In this document: piece after piece, positions 11,201-22,620 of the stretch | Layout of the letters: every line of letters starts with the position of its first letter | How positions within the stretch are numbered: position 1 is the first letter of the stretch | From: Coprinellus micaceus | Taxonomy: Eukaryota > Basidiomycota > Agaricomycetes > Agaricales > Psathyrellaceae | NCBI GenBank assembly: GCA_951394405.1 | Contig: OX596341.1 | Span: forward strand, 1,860,001-1,924,000 | Length of the DNA stretch: 64,000 bases | Direction of reading: 5' to 3' | Translations under genes and position numbers: made by a program | The notes under the pieces: model-generated | What the model saw: only the letters and a program-made list of their open reading frames with translations | Told to the model about the DNA's origin: nothing | The model's database searches: none

Positions 11201-13167
11201 AAGCTCCTTCTTGCAGTGCCGGAAAAGGTCGGCTGTGGGCAGTCTCCCTTTATTCCTCTCTTTCATGTGATCTTTAAAGCGGTCTGGGAGCTGTGAGGAT
11301 ATCCAATGAGGTAACCGAGGAGGAAAGTACGCAGAGTTGATTCGACGAACTCACCTGAAGGAAGTAAGCGATGTGGTGCCCGAGATGCAGTGATGGCTGG
11401 CCTCGCAGATGCTTGGATTCATTGCCGAAAAACATGTAGCAGGGCCATAGGCTCGCCGCGCCGAAGGCAGTCAGGTGTGTGGCGTCGGACCAGAACATCA
11501 AGGCGACGACCACCCGCTCCATGCCCGCATTGGCTTTCGTGGCTGGCCTCCTCTGAATTTCCTCATGCGCATCGCGGAATGCCTGAGAAGCATAAATTTC
11601 ACCGTAAAGCCCCACTTCCGGAGAATCTGGACGTCCTTTCCAAGACGATCTGTAGGGGTAGTAGTGGAAGTGACGACTCCCTGCGTCGCTCGATAGCTTC
11701 TCCTTGATGATCGATACGATGGACCGGTACTTGAGCTTACCCACCTTGTATGCCTTGAATCCAGGGTCCTTCGTCTTATTGTGGAAAGGGACATCAATCG
11801 ATATCTCTGCAGACTTCCAGCCGTCGTCGCGAATCCAAGGGCTCCCTGCGTCCTCGCCCTCGTTGGAGCCTAGCGCTTTGAAAGCGGACCTCCAATTGAC
11901 AGAAGAGATATCCGGGATAGAAAACGAGGGGCCTTGTAAGATTGCGGCCAGCTTCTCAAAGTCCGAGAAGGATTTCTTGGGCGACTGCCAGTACCATTCT
12001 GCCAAACAGAACGCCGATTTGCTGGTAAATGGGCCAAATTTCGCCAGGGCGGCACCCGTCGCATTTGACTGTTGCCTTGCGTTAGTTGAGATGGTACCGC
12101 TCGGCTTTGACTGTTGCACTACGTTGGCTGAGGTGGTACCACTCGGCTTTGACTGTTGCACTGCGTTGGCTGAGGTGGGGTCATTCGCCGTTGATTGTTG
12201 CCCTGCGTTAGCTGGAGTGATACTGTTTGCTGCTGGTTGTTGCCCTGCGTTAGCTGAAGTGGTATTGTTCGCTTTTGGCTGTTGCTTTGAATGCGGGGTG
12301 GTAAGGCCAGGCAGGATTCCATCTGGGTCGTGGAGGGGCGCTGAGCTCTTCTTTGGCAGTCGATATCTCCTTGAAACTGCAAAACCGTTGCGCGGAGTGT
12401 CGTCCGTCACAAGCGCCGGTCCATCATTTGCAGCTAGTCCTTCCGAGTTCCAAATTCCAGCAAGGCCAAGCCGAGATGCTGCAACACCACGACGTCAGAT
12501 AGGTCGGGTCGAATGTCGAAAGTCAACAACCAACCTGTCTGACTAATAATTTGGGTGTCAATTGATTCGACCGGCTTGGGTAGCTTAGCGTGAATGAAAC
12601 GAGGGGGCGCGTCGGCCTTTCGTTTACCCTTCCTGTTGGGAGCTTCGTTGGGAGCAACATATGCCTGGTTGGCGAAATCAGCTAATGCTGGCCACGATAT
12701 GGGTTGAACCCGACGTACTAGGCGTTCTGCTGGTATTGAGGGCGCCGAAAGAACCGTGACAGACGGTGGAGAAATCTATTATTGTTGTTGTTTAGAGGTA
12801 TACTCTTCTGAGTTCCCTTCCGTACTCTCGACCAAACACTTACCTTAAGTTGAGTCGAGGGGCCAGTGGAAGACCCAGGTAAGCTCGAGGGTCCCGAAAC
12901 AGGCTGCTGTGGCTCAGGTCCCGGACGGCCATCCACAACATCTTCACCGGAAGCCAACCGCCGTTTCTTTCTGTTCTCCCAGAATAGTTTGGTATCTTCT
13001 AGAAGCAGGGAGAGGCTGCGCTTTGTCTGTGAACATCCTTCCCTCTGGTGCTTGTTCAGGTGGTGAACTGTCGAGTACTGTTTATGACACTGGTCGCAAG
13101 TGTAGCTGAGGACCAGTGGGTGCTGATAGGGCTGCCGTGTTGCGGAGAACAGATGGCTCTCATCCAT
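8256..13167 (-). CDS. Plavaka-type (KDZ superfamily) transposase, multi-exon
   Basis: This is a DNA-transposon transposase of the Plavaka group common in Agaricomycetes. The N-terminus has a C2H2-like finger (YTCDQCHKQYSTVHHLNKHQ...GC). Family landmarks follow in order: FCLAEWYWQSPKKS, MFWSDATHLTAFGAASLWP, FYPRVMTYSADYPEK, VPCHRCLIHKDDL, VVDLLHEFEIGVWK, WHTLAKLRLHND, FHYLGDYVSVIRQFGTTDSY, ELYHREPKSWYPRTD, GFIPQLKQHLL, YTTYDMRSNED, GVYHAHVAFIG, ADILRGVHLIP and FVDRDMFMRYQFG. It ends in an acidic tail (DSGSESDEDSG...) with a stop at 8258-8256. Exon 1 is 13167-12844; introns are 40-70 bp. A GC-AG intron must be assumed at 11060-11011 to keep the frame; otherwise a frameshift exists there. No internal stop is forced elsewhere, so it may be recently active. 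Confidence 0.88.
12064..12285. repeat. 42-bp minisatellite inside the transposase gene
   Basis: Units start at 12064, 12106, 12148, 12190, 12232 and 12274 (last one partial), an exact 42-bp period. Read on the minus strand they encode a 14-residue repeat such as NAVQQSKPSGTTSA. The repeat lies between the N-terminal finger and the conserved core, in what should be a disordered linker. Because the unit is a multiple of three, copy-number change would not break the frame. Confidence 0.9.
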
Positions 13168-13607
13168 ACCTCCGTCACGGTCAGAGCCTGTTGAAGGTTG
13201 GAGAGCAGTGTTATAGAGCCTGCTGCCCGGCTTGGCCTTCAGAATTCGAGCGCAGTGATAGTAAATTCAAAGCTACACACCTTCAGGTTTAGGGGCGGCC
13301 GGCCTTTCAAGTAAGGTAGAGGTTTGGTGACGCGGTTCGAACGATAGGGAGAATAATTGACAACCTTGAACTGATTCAAACGGGTCTCTGGTTGCCCGGC
13401 GGGCGGCAGTTTCAAGTTGGAGGGCACTGGATTGGCCCCACTCCCAACGGTTTGATCAAAACGCTGCTGCATACGTTTCAGGCCTGGCACCGCCAGGGGC
13501 TGAATCCTGTCCGCTGGCCGAGCATAAATAGCGATGACTATAGCCGTTCAGTAGCAAAGCTCATTACTTCCTCTTCTATTGCTTGCAGCACCACAACCAG
13601 GCTCACA

Positions 13608-14353
13608 ATGCCGAAGACTTCGAAATTCGAGTTAGAGTCGCCTATTCGAATCCTCAGTAGCCCCCCCGCCATTGCCCGTCACACGCAAAGAGCAGGGCAG
13701 TCGAAAAGAGGCATACCCGGCTCTCCGGTTTCCCCATTCCGCTTAAGCCGACCTCAAAGGCCTCGGGGCGTCCTCCAACACAAGGCGGGTTGCGGTCCTC
13801 GGAATGATGCAAGGACGCACAACGATGTCGTCGAGGCAAATGAACCTATTGGGGGGGAGGTTATCATACAACAACATTCAGCTGTGAAGTCCGGTAAGTG
13901 ACGTGCCCCTGCTTCCTTCATTCCACCGCTCATCCTCCTTGCTGGGTGCTGGACGCAACTGGGGTACCGTCAGCTGGTCGGACGGCAAGGGCTGAGGTTC
14001 AGTTGGGCCTCGCGGAGGAACGCATCCGTGCACTAGACAAACTCGTCTCTCAACTGACCCGTCGAGAGCATCGCTTGAAGAAAACGCTTGCAGAGAAGGG
14101 AGAGTTGTTGAAAGATGCCCAAGGAGAGGTTCAAGAGGCTCGGACGCAGGTGGTAATGGCCGAGGAACGGATTGACGGGTTGGAAGCGTTGTCAGAGGCG
14201 CTTAGAGGTGACCTTGTTCAGTACAGGGGGTGGTGGCTTACGGAGTACCACTCCATGAAGGTCGTTCTTGGGCTTCTCCCGGATCCCGACTGTGTATACG
14301 ACATTGCGATGTCTTCCAAGGCGCGTTTCGAAAAGTACAGCGCCTCCGGGTAG
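13608..14353 (+). CDS. Coiled-coil protein divergent from the transposase
   Basis: Exon 1 is 13608-13893 and exon 2 is 13974-14353. The GTAAGT donor and CCGTCAG acceptor join in phase, giving about 221 aa. The first 96 residues are basic and Pro/Ser-rich (SPIRILSSPP, SPFRLSRPQRPRG). Residues about 98-175 form a heptad-rich, Glu/Arg/Leu-rich coiled coil (LGLAEERIRALDKLVSQL, LAEKGELLKDAQGEVQEA). A C-terminal segment with aromatic residues follows (YRGWWLTEYHSMKVVLGL). It is transcribed away from the Plavaka transposase with 440 bp between the two starts. From memory, small coiled-coil proteins with a similar WWLTEY tail are frequent in Agaricomycete genomes. Whether it belongs to the transposon is inference. 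Confidence 0.6.
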
Positions 14354-16320
14354 TCACTATCGTGTCGTCTGTAAACTGCGCGATGTATTATATACAGCCA
14401 GACATATGCAGTATACCCGCCTTGCCTTTGTCATCAACGAGCCCACTTGGATTGCGGAGATGTGGATGGATGGGACTATCTGATCATAACGAAGACGGAA
14501 ACGGCAATTGTATACAGCTAAAGAAAGAAAAGCATCAGCGGATCTGGTGGTTCATACATACAGAATACCTCGGGCTGAGGGAATAGATGCTCACCTGAAA
14601 GGCATGGGCCATAAACCTCGAGCCGAGAATCGAGCTCTTACTTCTTCAAGTCCCTCACCTTTCTCACATCCATCTCCCTTGATCAAGAGCGAGTCGGTTG
14701 CCTTGAACGCAAGGTTCATCCGTCCCGTCTGGGTGAGCAGCGCCATGGTATAGCGGTCGTGGAGAGTCGTTCGCCCCAGAGAAGGCATGGCAAACGAACT
14801 GGATGCGTACCCTCCGTAAAGGGCACTCTGGGGCGCCGCCGGTGTAGATGCCGTAGCCACGATCAACACCTAGGTTGGGAGCGTTAAACAATGAGACGTC
14901 TTCGACACATTCACATTCACCTTGTAGGCGAAGTTCTCGGGAGGACTGAGTATCAATAGGTTTTCGGTGCATCTTGAAATCATAATGCATACGGGCCAGG
15001 AGCGCCGGATTGGTTAGAGATATTGAGGGAATGGCTTAAAGGCATTTGGGAAACTCCCGCCGGTGCATTCGTCAGATGACGCCCGAACGATAGTGGGAGC
15101 GCAACGTCAGGCAACGTCGCGACTGCGTAATGAGGGCCACCAACAGGAACCGGTGCCAGTGCCGTTTCACAGTCGGCTGGATATCGTAGAGGGCATCGTG
15201 TTCGTGAGGTTGTTGGCAGGGAGCACGGTTCACCTAGCGAAGATGTCAACGCGTCAACGGTTGAACTTGGTCGTCACTTGAGTGGTACGTACCTCGAGCA
15301 TAGCAACAGCCCCGCGACTGCTCCGCTGTTGAGGCACATACGTAGCTATTCCTTATCCTGATTCCTGGTCCATGCAAGACCTGTATTTGTTGTAATCGGC
15401 TCATGACGAGCTGAGGTTCGATCATGCGAGAGACGGCTCGAGGAGAAAGGTAACCATGCTGGGCTTGGAAATGTCTCCGCCCTCCATCGCCAATTGGCGT
15501 CGCCTTGTACTATTCAAACGGGGCTGCGACCAACTCTCGTGTATCCATTTCACTCCGACACATCCTGAGGTAAGTATGGGGAGGCGTTTCATTGACTTGG
15601 AGCTCCCCGCTGGTGGTAGGGAGGGCGAATTTGGAGAGGATGCGGCTGATCACAAGGCAAGCGTTGGGTGCATCGAGCTTGCAGTCGAGGGTATGGATGA
15701 CAAGGGGGTACTTCAAAGTAATGAAGGGCAGGGGTGCGGGTTTTGAAGGGTCCTGGATCTGTGTTTCTGTGTTTGGAGCGTCGCCCAACGTCCTCTCCTC
15801 AACCCGCTCCACGTCCTTCCTCAACTCGATCACGGCGTACAAGGGTAGCATCTGACCGGGGCCCGGGTGGGACGGCATATGGTCGACGAGCCTTGAGAGC
15901 TTGGCAATGGCGTCCTCTCCGTGTCAGGAATCCGAAGCGAGGGGGGAGAGCACAGTACTGTGAAAGCGCTGTGTCGGCATTTCGTTCACGATTGAGAGCT
16001 TGAACGAACCCGACAATGCTGGTAGGACCTGGATTCGCGTCGAAAGCCACGACTCAGCAGCAGGAGGGACGGTGGACGTCGATAGCCGCGACTCCATTCC
16101 AGGGAGGCGCAATGAGTGAGCGGTGGGTGGGAGGACGCGGAGGCATCCTTGGAGACAATTCCCGGGGGAGAGAAGAGACGGTATGGGTGAAGGGGTGGTG
16201 GCGGAAGAGATGTGTTGTGGCGATGCCAGCATCGCCCATGAAAGGACGAATATTGTCTTATTGAAATTGAACGGGTGAGCGCCTAAACGAAAAATGTCAC
16301 AAATGTCTTCCAACAAGTTG
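14354..16320. other. 2 kb without a confident gene
   Basis: Coding-like frames exist on the minus strand at 14591-14869 (LIVATASTPAAPQSALYGGYA) and 15510-15900 (LYAVIELRKDVERVEERTLG). I found no consistent set of starts and splice sites linking them. They may be exons of small hypothetical genes. A minus-strand frame at 15924-16337 runs across the outer border of the inverted repeat. Confidence 0.35.
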
Positions 16321-16822
16321 GGGGAACACATACTCAAAGGCGACAGGGGAGAGGGAGGTGATTAACCTGGATTGTTCGATGCGCTGGTAGTCGCTGGGGA
16401 GCCAGAAGCAGGAGGAACGGGGTTGGCGGAATTGGGAGGACGACAGAGCAAACAGCGCGCCAAAGGCGAATTCCCGGGATTGGGCAGCATTGTCAGGGTA
16501 AGTAGATGGTAAGAACTGAAGCGTTATGTAGTATCAATACCCTGTTTCGCCGAATCTTGAATGGGGAAGTGAACTGACCTGAATTAATACAGCTACTGCA
16601 GCTTAGAGACCCCCAGATAGTAGACCCTCCCGATCATGCGATGGTATTCTGCGGAGCGTCGAACGCGAACGCTGAGCCTCACCGAGACGGGTGGGTGGGT
16701 TTACATGGCGAATAGATGGTGAAAGGTGGTTATGTTGAGGGGATTCTCACTCTGGCGACAACAGGGAGCGACACCCGTTTGCAGTGATAGAATTCTTCAA
16801 GAGGAAGGCGGGTAAGTTTGGC

Positions 16823-17353
16823 CTATGCGTGATTCAGATAGCTCGCACCAACTTCGAAGCGAGGTGGGGGCAGGAAAGACACGACGTAGGCACTGCGGGG
16901 GAGACGGGAGACCAAGAAGAACAGGCCGAATGTGGCGCTGAAGGGAACGAGGAGGAGCTGACACCCGTTAAAACCCTCGACTGTCCGTTTTGACTTGAAA
17001 GCTGAGGGAGATAATCTCCGCGACCAAGACAGCCCGCCGACGGACCAACGGCGGGGGTTGGGTCTCTCGTCGATAATAGTGAGTTCCTCAAGGTGGCGTA
17101 CAGGGAGACTCGGCCCCTCTCCCTTCCTAGCTCCCGCCCTTCCCTCTCTCTGCTCCTCCCGCCTCGGCTGCCCAATTTCAACAGACCCAGGGTCATCATT
17201 GATGGGCGAGCTCCAGAATCGACGCAAACGTCCCCAGGACGTCAGAGGTGGATGGGCCTCGAGTGCAGATAAGGGGGACGAGGCAGGAGAGGGCTGGGGA
17301 CATCCTGGAAGCACCGGGGCCTGCGTCCAATCTATCGGCGGATGTAAGTCCAA
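16823..17353 (-). CDS. Hypothetical 176-codon frame in left repeat arm
   Basis: An open frame of about 176 codons in the 14-3-3 sense of the arm, without a clear ATG at its 5' end (it opens at a TTG). It is rich in Arg, Pro and Glu (REEQREGRAGARKGEG) and ends with a hydrophobic stretch (LLLVPFSATFGLFFLV) that could be a membrane segment. No family is recognised. It may be part of a spliced gene or fortuitous. Confidence 0.2.
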   Translation of the reverse strand: MDLHPPIDWTQAPVLPGCPQPSPASSPLSALEAHPPLTSWGRLRRFWSSPINDDPGSVEIGQPRREEQREGRAGARKGEGPSLPVRHLEELTIIDERPNPRRWSVGGLSWSRRLSPSAFKSKRTVEGFNGCQLLLVPFSATFGLFFLVSRLPRSAYVVSFLPPPRFEVGASYLNHA

Positions 17354-18127
17354 GAGGTTCCCATAAGAGGAGGGAGGCGACGAGAGTTCTCAAACTCACC
17401 GATGAGACCAAATAAAAACCTGTTCAACAAAAACCTGTTCAACACAGAAGTGTGCTTGCTCGGCGTCATCTCCGACGCCTCTTTACAGCCGTAAGGAATG
17501 GTGGTGGGACATGGGGGTCCAACAGGCTTTCGAGGAGCCGGGGTGCAGGTTCGTTCCAGCTAGATCCTTAGTTGGAAAGAGGAGCTCGACCAGGGCGAGG
17601 AAGGGGCCGTGATGATGATGGAGGCCGTCTTCAAGGCTAGCCATCGTGGTGCAATCCTAACTTGAACACACTTGGGAGCGGTGATGAGTGATATCCTCGA
17701 TGCAGATGGTAAAAGTCCCGAGCTGTGCTGCCGCCAGCCTTCAAAGTCGCCTCAGGCTTGACCTAGTGTATGCAGTAAGTTTGAGGAATCCTGAGTTTGT
17801 TCATGGAGCGAATATGTTTGGAGTGTCACAGTGGGCTGGGATCAAAATATAATTAAACGTGACAACTACTCCTTCGTGGAACTTGAAGTGCCATGAAAAT
17901 TGCAATGCTAAGGGATGATCGATGACCGCGTGCGCAATACGGATGAATACTCGACAGTCATTACTATGTAGGCCCTTATTCATCAGTGGACGGTGAGGGC
18001 CTTCTCAACGGAATGCTTGCAGCTTGTCAGTACACGGTGCGCGTGGGGAACGCAGATGAATAGATATATTAGGTATGCATTGATTCGTCGGGGACGTCTG
18101 GGCAGAGCCCTGCTGCAGGGGTAAGAG

Positions 18128-20972
18128 GCTTAGACCGTGATGTCGCCACGGAGGGCTGCATGAGGGTGGAGTCCTTTAGCCCTGTCTGAAAGGGTGTCGA
18201 GCGTGACGCTGGCGTCCTCGAACACATGCTTGGTGAGGTAGTGAACACGATCCAGGTGTGGAGGATTTCGTAGTAGAAGACCGGGAGGTTGAGCATGTGG
18301 TGATGTGGGGAATATGTCGTTCACGGTAGCGACCGCGAAAGGAGGGTACAGGGAGGGTGGAGGCCTTGAAAGGGTGTCAAGCTCGACGATGGCGTCGTCA
18401 AGTGAGGCGGCGAACGCGATCCAGGTGTGGAGGATTTCGTAGCAGGACGAGACCGTTCACAGTAGCTCTGGAAGTAACCTTGTACACGGCGGGGGATTTG
18501 TCGGCGGAATCCTTGCGCTTGTTGCCAGCGGTCGTACATGTGGGGAATGCGGATAATAGAGATATTAGGTATGCATTGATCCGTGGATGGGTGGGGGGCC
18601 TGATAGAGCCCTATGGTGAGGGCCTTAGACCGTCAGGCTGCCGTGGACGGGCTGCCTGAGTCTCCGAAAGGGTGTTGAACTCGACGCTAGCGTCGTCGGC
18701 GCCCGGCTTGGCGAGGTGGTGAACACGATCGGGGCTGTGGGTATTGAGGATTTCGTAGTAGGAGACAGGGAGGTTGGGCACGCGATTCATTCGTTGGTGC
18801 GGACGTCCAAAGGAGGATCCTGCAAGTGGAGATCGACGCCGCGACTCGCACGTCAGTCCCTGCAGGTCCCTTCCAAAGGGCGTTGGGCATCACCGAAGGC
18901 CAGCTAGGTGAGGTCGCCAATACGGTTGGGCATCGCGGAGCTTCTCTGACGGGGCAACTCCCTCGTGTACCAGGGGGAACAGTGCTAAAAACGATTCGAT
19001 CAGTTTAACCCACTGCCTGATAACGGAATGTTGGGATGCATACCTCATTTATGGTCAAGAAATGTGCGTAGCTTGCTTATGTGGGCTGGCTACCGAACGC
19101 CCGGCCGCACACATTCAAGCGGAAGAGGGACGTAAGCAGGAAGGGCAGATAGGTGGGGGACGGGGCACATGATGGCGAAGCAGCGCCCCGCAGGGCGGCC
19201 CTAAGTCGTCGCGTGTGTAAAACAAAACAAAAAAAAAAAAAAAACAGGGAGAAACAGTCCTGTAGGCTGTAGGACGGCGCCCGCGATAACAAGTTAACAA
19301 GCAGGTCCAGCGGGCTCAATCCAATACCAAAACATTGAAGCGAATAGCGGCGTTTGTGAAAAGAGTACGACCGATGCGGGCCCGCATCGAGGACGGCAGT
19401 GATACATATCGAAAGTGCATAAGATCCGAGCCCACGTTCCGACGCCGCTCCAAAAGCGGTATGGACAGAAGGAGAACTCGGAGCTAAGAGGCAAGTAAAG
19501 GCCGCGATATACGGGAAACCTTCACAAGTGTCGAACATCAGCATCTGACCACAACCGTCACTAGGCGATACACTTGGGTGAAGGGTTGTGCGTACGTTCG
19601 ACACCCACAGCACATATGCGGTCGAAGCGGTTGCTATGAATGCGGGGCTCTTGATATTTTCGTGTAGAAGACGGAGAGTTTATGTACGCGGTGCATGTAG
19701 GCAAGAGCTCGTTTACGACAGCGCCGGAAGGGGCCTTGAGGACGGCGAGAGTCGTCGGCGGAGTCTCCGCGCTTGCAGCAAGCGAGGCTGGTAGTCGATA
19801 CTTGTGTGAGACACAGATGAATAGAGATATTGATATTAGGTATGCATCGATTCGTCGGTGGGTGTGTTTGGGCGAGTCCTGTGGTGACAGGCCTATACCG
19901 TCGTGGAGAGGGTTGCATGAGGGTGGAGTCCTTGTAGCTCTCTCTGAAAGGGTCGAGCTCGACGCTAGCGTCGTCGAAGGATTGCTTGATAGGTGGTGAA
20001 CACGATCGCGGTGTTGAGGATTTCGTAGTAGAAGGCCAAGAGGTTAAGCGTGTGGTGCACGTAGGGAAAAGATCGTTCACGGCAGTGACCGCAAAGTGAG
20101 GGTAGAGGGAGAAGATCGATTACGGCGGCGACTGCGAACTGAGGGTGGAGCCCCGGTAGCTCTGTCTGAAAGTGCGTCGAGCTCGAAGGCTTGCTTGGAT
20201 ATGTGGCAAACAGGATCGGGGCTGGATATGCGGAGGATTTCGTATTGAAGACTGAGAGCTTGAGCGTGTGCGGTGTGTAGACAAGAGATCGTTCACAGCA
20301 GTGCTTGTAGACGGCAAGGGATTGTCGGCGAAACCCCCGCGCTTGTTGCCAGCGGTAAACTTAGCGAGGTGACGGTGTGGTTGTCCACCTTGATAAACCG
20401 TGAGCACATAATCAAGAGGACAAGACAGCAAAACGTACGTCTTGGGGGAGAACACGTCCGCCTCGCCGGGAGAGGCTGATAGGGGGGCTCCTCGCGAACG
20501 TTGAAAGAATCCTTGCCAACCTTGGCGAACTCGCCCTCCAACTTCCCCAGGCAACCCCTGATCTGGACCTCAGCCCCGATGACCTTCGACCGCGACAGGT
20601 TGATGGAGCGGGGGTTGTCATCCTCACAGGCTCACCCTCAAAGCTCCCCGGGTAGCATCTCCCCATCTGGATCTCAGCCCCGATGCCATTCGACTCCTCC
20701 TTCTGCTCAATCGATGAGACGATGCGCCGTGACCCACGACAGGTTGATGTGGGGGATAGAAAGAGGGTTGAGCTCCTCAACGGTCAACTCCCAGTCCGAG
20801 GAAGTGCAATGCTCCCTACTCCCACCTATCTGCGCAGGCCGAGGTGAGCCCATCTAAGTAGATCAGAGGCTTCGTTCAGTGCTTACCTTATCGAAATAGA
20901 CCTGCTCAACGAGCTTGGCGCGATAGACAGAGTCTTCACGGGCCTGAACCACCTTGGTTAACAAGTCAGAAC
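18128..20972 (-). pseudogene. 14-3-3 gene fragment array, left copy
   Basis: At least seven degenerate pieces of 14-3-3 coding sequence lie in tandem, in different frames and broken by shifts and stops. Mirrored from the right arm, the order 5' to 3' is: N-terminal helix (AREDSVYRAKLVEQ), the segment RRIVSSIEQKEESNG, then several copies of the C-terminal half. Those copies are recognisable by LAKFTAGNKR, by YYEILNT...PDRVHHLAK, and by FDDASVELD...ESYKDSTL. The phosphopeptide-binding protein cannot be made from this: no single frame links the parts and the last helix is missing. Copies of the 3' half outnumber the 5' half, so 3' exons were re-duplicated. Family assignment rests on remembered 14-3-3 signatures. 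Confidence 0.75.
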
Positions 20973-21851
20973 CTAGAAATCATGTTCAAATGGCTCGTAC
21001 CTTCGTGTAAGGCTGTGGGTCATAGGCCCTGGCCAGCCCCAACACGTTCTTCACTTGATGGCTTCAACGATCCCGAGAGAGAGGAGAAGAAGCTGGTCGG
21101 CGAAATCGAGGTGAGCTTGCGTGACCGGAATGGTGGCGGTACTGCCGCCCCCGATAGAAGCGCTTTGCCCGCTAAGCGTCGCGTTCGTTTCCAAATTTCC
21201 GAGTCTTCACGCGCCTCTTGCAACCGCATCGACTACAGGGCGACTACGCCAGCTTGCAATGGGTCAACATGCGTGATGGTTGGAGGCTGACGCCCATCCC
21301 GAGCCGCAGGACCCACATGCACGATCATTGATGTCGCTTACGTCTATTTGTCGTTGGAGGCGCCATCATTGCTTGGAGTCTCCCAGTCCTGCCGCACCCA
21401 ATCCTACCTTGTGAGATCGTTGAGCCCACTTCAAGTTATCGCTCCACCGCTGTCCACTGCGTCATGATCATGACGGCTGCCAGTGGAATGAGGCACGCCT
21501 TTCATTACTTTACACTAGACTGTAAGGACGTCGCGCCCTCCGGACGCCTACATACCCACCACCTCCTATACATACGTGACCGCTGTAGATCATCAGCTCT
21601 CAGTCTTATTCTTCGACGCACCTGTAGCTCGCTCATTCATGACACTTTCCTGCTCCCCTTCCTCGGGGAGGACCGCTCTTAGCCATCGTGGTCCTACTCA
21701 GACGATGTGCCCAGGTCGTGCACGGAGCGTTCGTCCCTCAACCCCGCTGGAGTTCTCGAAAACATAAGGCGATAGGTTTCGAATAAATTACGATGATGAC
21801 TGTCTGACCATTAAACACAATAGAATGCGCTATCTGCCAGCAGTGGCTGAG

Positions 21852-22620
21852 CTACCTACGTCCAGAAGCCTTCTTCTTACGCCCTTCCGGTTTCACAAGG
21901 GCCTCCCGAGAGAAGCGGGGGCTATTCATCGGGTCTGCCAATGGCTGCTTGCTTATGCGGTTGCATCCGATCTCCTTCCCCATCGCCGGTAGCGCAGCAA
22001 TCTCCCAGTATCTTCGAGTTTTGGATTGATCTTCTCCAATGACATGACGAGTACTCTTGAAGGTATGGCTCCTGCTGAGTTGATTTCTGACAGATGCCTA
22101 TAGTGAAGATAGAGAAGGACCTCCGAGTTAGCAGATGCATCACAACTTATTTGGATCGGTCAACGCACCCTCCACCCAGCTGCTTGTGCATAGAACTCAA
22201 ACCGATTCTCGATAGCTCCACATATTTCTTCGAGGGTCATCCTACCTTTCTCGTTGCCCGTTAGTGCTACCCGGATGAGGGTCTCGTAACTCCATCCAGG
22301 CCTTGCAAGTGTCGGCTCCATGTCCGGGAGGGCCCACAATCCTTTCCTCTGACCGTCCAAGTCGACCCCTTTCTTACCCCTGGATGGCCTGGAACGCCGT
22401 GATCCGTCGCCCACCCACCCCCCTAAGGGGTGCAACGTAGTATCGGAGCTGCTGTGGGCGCTGTGGCACGATGGAGGAAGCCCCCGTCTTGCTGAAAGCG
22501 TGCGAGAGGCCCCCACAACGGCTATCCCTTGGACATCGTCATAAAGAGCATCAAGAAAGGGATCTTGGTATTGGGGGTTCAAGTTTGGAGCAGCCTGTGA
22601 GAGCGTCAGAGGGTGTGCGC
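21852..22620 (-). CDS. Forkhead-domain protein, 5' end unresolved
   Basis: The forkhead (winged-helix) DNA-binding domain is seen as ARPGWSYETLIRVAL, MTLEEICGAIENRFEFY, AGWRASVRNQLSRSHTFK and RRYWEIAALP. The first part is on an exon ending at 22169; the rest is on an exon 22097-21852, joined in phase by a 71-bp intron (GTGCGT...CACTATAG). The W..SVR..LS helix-3 core is intact, while the usual GKG before YW is replaced by DQSKTR. The tail is basic (KPEGRKKKASGRR). Upstream is a Gly/Ser/Arg-rich region from about 22600. A CTCACAG near 22597 may be an acceptor for an upstream exon, for example one in the frame 22796-22640, so the start is not fixed. Probable nuclear transcription factor, small for the family. 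Confidence 0.72.

Larger units (their letters stand above)
16321..21139. repeat. Left arm of 4,819-bp inverted repeat
   Basis: Every open frame in this arm recurs on the opposite strand in 29434-34252 at coordinates that always sum to 50573, with the same translation. So there is no insertion or deletion between arms and no difference was seen. Even the 16-base A run (16 T in the other arm) has equal length. The outer border is exact: 16321 is the last matching base, facing 34252. The inner border is 21139, facing 29434. The arm holds a 14-3-3 fragment array (18128-20972, minus sense) and a hypothetical frame near 16823-17353. Confidence 0.95.

Noticed and set aside
19225..19250. Poly-A run in the left arm as the tail of a retroposed gene copy
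   Set aside because: The sequence on either side shows no processed cDNA; the 14-3-3 pieces are separate from it and keep splice-like borders.
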